A DNA stretch of 64,000 bases from CSP1-5 sp964348275 (GTDB lineage: Bacteria > Methylomirabilota > Methylomirabilia > Methylomirabilales > CSP1-5), in assembly GCA_964348275.1 (NCBI GenBank), contig CAYGBT010000009.1:1-64000 (forward strand), given 5' to 3'. The position numbers were made by a program, and so were the translations under genes. The notes under the pieces are model-generated. The model was not told the origin of the DNA. It ran no database searches and saw only the letters and a program-made list of their open reading frames with translations. This document shows, in pieces, positions 61,485 through 64,000 of the stretch; the stretch's first letter is position 1; the number at the start of each line of letters is the position of its first letter.

Positions 61485-63242
61485 TCAAGAATTCCTTGCA
61501 CTCTCTTTAATATAGTCCGTTTCGGGAAATCGGCCACCCGTGAGTCTCTGTTTCTGGTCCAGAAGCGCTTTCACCCGAAGAAGATCTCCTTGTTCCCGCG
61601 CTTCCCTGAGCTGGTCCTGGATCTCCTGGAGCTTAAGCCGAACTAGACAGTCCTGCACCATGCGATGCGGATCGACAAATTCATCCCCCCCCTGGACGAG
61701 GAGCTCGGCCGCCACCTGGCGGACCACAGGATCAGGATGGTGCGTGAGTGTCCGCGCGAGACTTTCCTCCTCGCCCTGGTATTCTCGAAGGAAACCATAG
61801 ATGGACCGGAGGGAGGAAGCCGAAAGCTCGTCGCCCCGGAGAGATCCCCACACGCGACGGCGAATGTCCGGAAAAAGGAGGCAGATCTGGATCAAGGTCT
61901 TCTCCACGGGCGGCAGCTCCAAACACGGCGCGGGGCCCAAAGTCGGGGCTGGGTCCGGGGACCCCAGACGGCGGAGCTCCACCACGACCGCTCCCTCGGA
62001 TACCCCCAACCGCTCTGCGAGCTTCTGAACATACTTGGCTCTCCGCACCCCCTCTGGCATCTGAGTAATAAGGCGCAAAACCTGCCGGGCCGCGGCCGCC
62101 TTTTCATCGATGCCCTGCAGTCCCGTCTGCTCCTCTGCCCGGATGAGGAGAAAATCAACGAGATCCTGAGCCCCCTCCACCCGTGCCAGAAGGGCATCTC
62201 TGCCGTTCTTCCGGACGAAGGTATCAGGATCTTCCCCCTTCGGCAGGACCACCACCGCCACCCCCATATCCTCAGCCACCAAGAGCTCTAACCCTCGCCA
62301 GGCGGCTTGAATCCCGGCGGGGTCGGGATCAAAGAGGAGGACCGCCTTTTCAGCATATCGGTGCAGAAGGATCACCTGGTCACGCGTTAAGGCGGTTCCC
62401 AAGGTGGCCACCGTCTGGGGAAACCCTGCGCTGTACAGAGAGATCGCATCGAAGTATCCCTCCACCACCAGTGCCACTCTCGCTTCGCGGATTGCCCGCG
62501 ATGCCAGATGGAGACCGTACAGATGGACCCCCTTCTTATAGATGGGGGTCTCCGGCGAGTTGATATACTTGGGCTGTTGATCTCCCAGAGCTCGACCCCC
62601 GAATCCCACGATCTTTCCTGTAGAATCGGAAATGGGAATCATCAGGCGCTCCCGAAACCGGTCGTAGTATCCCCGCCCATCCTGCCTCGGAAGGGCCAGG
62701 CCCGCCGCCTCCACCTGGCGTGGGTCGTATCCCCGCTTGGTGAGCTCACGGATCAGGCCCTCCCACTCCGCGACAGCGTACCCCAGATGCAACCGGTCAG
62801 CTAGCTCCGGCCCCACCCCTCGCCTGTTCAGATATTCCCTCGCTTGGTTTCCCGCTGGACTATTCAGGGCCTTCTTGAAGTAGTCACAGGCGAGCCGCTG
62901 AAGCTCGAAGAGCTTCAGGATACCGTCCCCCTGACGGCTCCGCCCCCTCTCCGGGAGCGGAATCCCTGCCCGCTGGGCGAGATGCCGGACTGCCTCGGGG
63001 AAGGTAAATCCTTCCCGCCGCATGAGGAACCGGAAAACATCCCCTCCCTCACCGCACCCGAAACAATAAAAGATCTGGCGATCTGGGTTGACCGTGAAGG
63101 AAGGGGTCTTTTCGCTGTGGAAGGGGCAGAGGGCCCGGTAGTATTTTCCAGTTTGCTTCAAAGGAAGGTAGCCCTCGATCACCTCCACAATGCTCGAGTT
63201 CCTCAGAATCTGGTCAATGACTTCCTCTGGGATAAATCCCAT
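61485..63242 (-). CDS. dnaG: DNA primase
   Basis: 585 residues. CHC2 zinc finger (YYRALCPFHSEKTPSFTVNPDRQIFYCFGCGEGGDVFRF), core with GYAVAEWEGLIREL and GFGGRALGDQQPKYINSPETPIYKKG, TOPRIM with VVEGYFDAISLYSAG and LLFDPDPAG, and a C-terminal helicase-binding region. Makes RNA primers for replication. Directly upstream of rpoD as in the classical macromolecular synthesis operon, though no rpsU is seen. Confidence 0.97.
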   Translation of the reverse strand: MGFIPEEVIDQILRNSSIVEVIEGYLPLKQTGKYYRALCPFHSEKTPSFTVNPDRQIFYCFGCGEGGDVFRFLMRREGFTFPEAVRHLAQRAGIPLPERGRSRQGDGILKLFELQRLACDYFKKALNSPAGNQAREYLNRRGVGPELADRLHLGYAVAEWEGLIRELTKRGYDPRQVEAAGLALPRQDGRGYYDRFRERLMIPISDSTGKIVGFGGRALGDQQPKYINSPETPIYKKGVHLYGLHLASRAIREARVALVVEGYFDAISLYSAGFPQTVATLGTALTRDQVILLHRYAEKAVLLFDPDPAGIQAAWRGLELLVAEDMGVAVVVLPKGEDPDTFVRKNGRDALLARVEGAQDLVDFLLIRAEEQTGLQGIDEKAAAARQVLRLITQMPEGVRRAKYVQKLAERLGVSEGAVVVELRRLGSPDPAPTLGPAPCLELPPVEKTLIQICLLFPDIRRRVWGSLRGDELSASSLRSIYGFLREYQGEEESLARTLTHHPDPVVRQVAAELLVQGGDEFVDPHRMVQDCLVRLKLQEIQDQLREAREQGDLLRVKALLDQKQRLTGGRFPETDYIKESARNS

Positions 63243-63301
63243 GAAGCACCTCGACAGCTCCTACTAAAAAAGTAGGGCCCTTTTCTCTGCGTCAGACGAG
63301 G

Positions 63302-64000
63302 TCACTCGCCATCCGGTTCCCGCAACGCCACGACGGTGGCGCCGCTCCCCCCTTCGCTGATGTCGGCGAGGTGAAACCCCACCACCAGTGGATGCTCTTT
63401 CAAAAACTTATGCAGCCCCTTCCGGAGCATCCCCGTCCCCTTGCCATGGATCACCCGGACTTGTCCTAGGCCCTCCATGAAGGCTGCATCCAGGTACTTC
63501 TCCAGTCGTCGCGATGCCTCTTCTACGGTACAACCGACCACATTGATTTCCGGGGAGATGGACTGAGCCCTCTCCACGAAGAGCGGCCTCTGGCCCCCCG
63601 GCCGTCCGGGAGAGGCTGCCGGGCTGAGCATCGAGACAGGCACGTGGACCCTGCCCACGTTGAGCTCTACCTCTACGGTCCCCTGAGCAGAGACCGGCGT
63701 CAGAACCCGCCCTTGCCTCTCCAGCCCCGCGACGGTCACCCATTGTCCTGGTCCGACCCCGACGGCGATCGGGGAGCTGTCGGCTGCAGGGACTCCGAGT
63801 GCCTCGACGTTCACCTTCAGCTCCTCGAACCGCCGGTGAAAAGCCCGGACCTCCTCCGGCCGTCTCCCCTGTTCTCGAAGCGCGCGAATGAGTCCCTCCC
63901 CTTGCTGCCGGAGTTCCGTCAGAAAGCGCCTTGCTTCTTCCTGTGCTCGTTGTTTGAGGTCCTTGACGGCTGCGCGAAGCCGCGCTACGAGTTCCTCGGC
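63302..64000 (-). CDS. mutS2: MutS2 C-terminal part with Smr domain (5' end outside window)
   Basis: The frame stays open to the window edge, so the gene begins beyond 64000. Visible: a charged coiled coil (EELVARLRAAVKDLKQRAQEEAR...), the KOW-like linker around GPGQWVTVAGLERQGRVLTPV, and the C-terminal Smr domain with NVVGCTVEEASRRLEKYLDAAF and VIHGKGTGMLRKGLHKFLKEH. This layout is MutS2, an anti-recombination or ribosome-rescue ATPase. Ends 59 bases before dnaG begins. Confidence 0.94.
   Translation of the reverse strand, partial: AEELVARLRAAVKDLKQRAQEEARRFLTELRQQGEGLIRALREQGRRPEEVRAFHRRFEELKVNVEALGVPAADSSPIAVGVGPGQWVTVAGLERQGRVLTPVSAQGTVEVELNVGRVHVPVSMLSPAASPGRPGGQRPLFVERAQSISPEINVVGCTVEEASRRLEKYLDAAFMEGLGQVRVIHGKGTGMLRKGLHKFLKEHPLVVGFHLADISEGGSGATVVALREPDGE

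Overview
The window is about 64 kb of bacterial scaffold with moderately high GC and two 100-N gaps (9407-9506 and 19356-19455). Nearly every gene lies on the minus strand; only a cold-shock gene and a TPR gene are convincingly on the plus strand. LpxC, LolA, two RND efflux systems and NtrY/NtrX point to a diderm. Housekeeping order (rpsP-khpA-rimM-trmD-rplS-rnhB-yraN, dnaG-rpoD), RNase J, a GerW-like protein and an Arg-rich histone-like protein suggest a deep-branching lineage. NC10/Methylomirabilota is my guess from general resemblance only; no lineage-diagnostic pathway is present.

Layout from low to high coordinates. 0.3-6.0 kb holds a complete RND efflux operon (permease, adaptor, outer-membrane factor). 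6.1-11 kb is an accessory stretch: GerW-like protein, solitary T4-gp19-type tail-tube protein, a beta-rich unknown, a VOC/glyoxalase protein, an intracellular subtilisin, an EEP-family phosphohydrolase cut by a gap, and a stand-alone LigD-type 3'-phosphoesterase. 11.1-15.9 kb holds a peptide-type ABC importer (two permeases and a lipoprotein binding protein, no ATPases) and a PLP aminotransferase. 16-17.8 kb has a zinc-ribbon protein and the ComM/YifB ATPase. 18-20 kb is mobile and decayed: a frameshifted small gene and a RAYT (REP-associated tyrosine transposase) element with 20-bp inverted ends, a DnaA-domain-IV-like C-terminus, a frameshift, and an assembly gap whose two flanks are the same 55 bases. 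20.1-25.4 kb has a self-contained Arg-rich DNA-binding-type gene and a TetR-controlled RND pump without outer-membrane partner. 25.5-34 kb is the translation/SRP/housekeeping cluster. 34-45 kb has a triple-GAF diguanylate cyclase, lolA, ftsK, RNase J, lon, galU and the cold-shock gene. 45.2-45.8 kb is a repeat landing pad. 45.6-52.5 kb has a micro zinc ribbon, a secretin-N-domain protein, a giant FAD/Fe-S oxidoreductase, a TPR protein, an Lrp-type RAM protein, a Tat-exported M48 protease and a HAMP membrane protein. 52.5-64 kb has ntrX, ntrY, lpxC, dciA-like, an RNase HI-like gene, a C4 zinc-ribbon coiled coil, a CAT-anticodon tRNA, rpoD, dnaG and the 3' part of mutS2.

The less ordinary content is mostly genome architecture: (i) two copies of a ~105-bp MITE-like element with TAGTACCGTTCCAA ends, one of which supplies the stop codon of a gene; (ii) heptanucleotide-period arrays in intergenic spacers, mostly in head-to-head pairs; (iii) the RAYT element and a REPIN-like hairpin at the left edge; (iv) trmD, whose conserved N-terminus can only be translated from a non-AUG start inside rimM. 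The tail-tube/beta-domain/VOC/subtilisin group is the only candidate for an uncharacterised functional gene set, and evidence that it is a system is weak.
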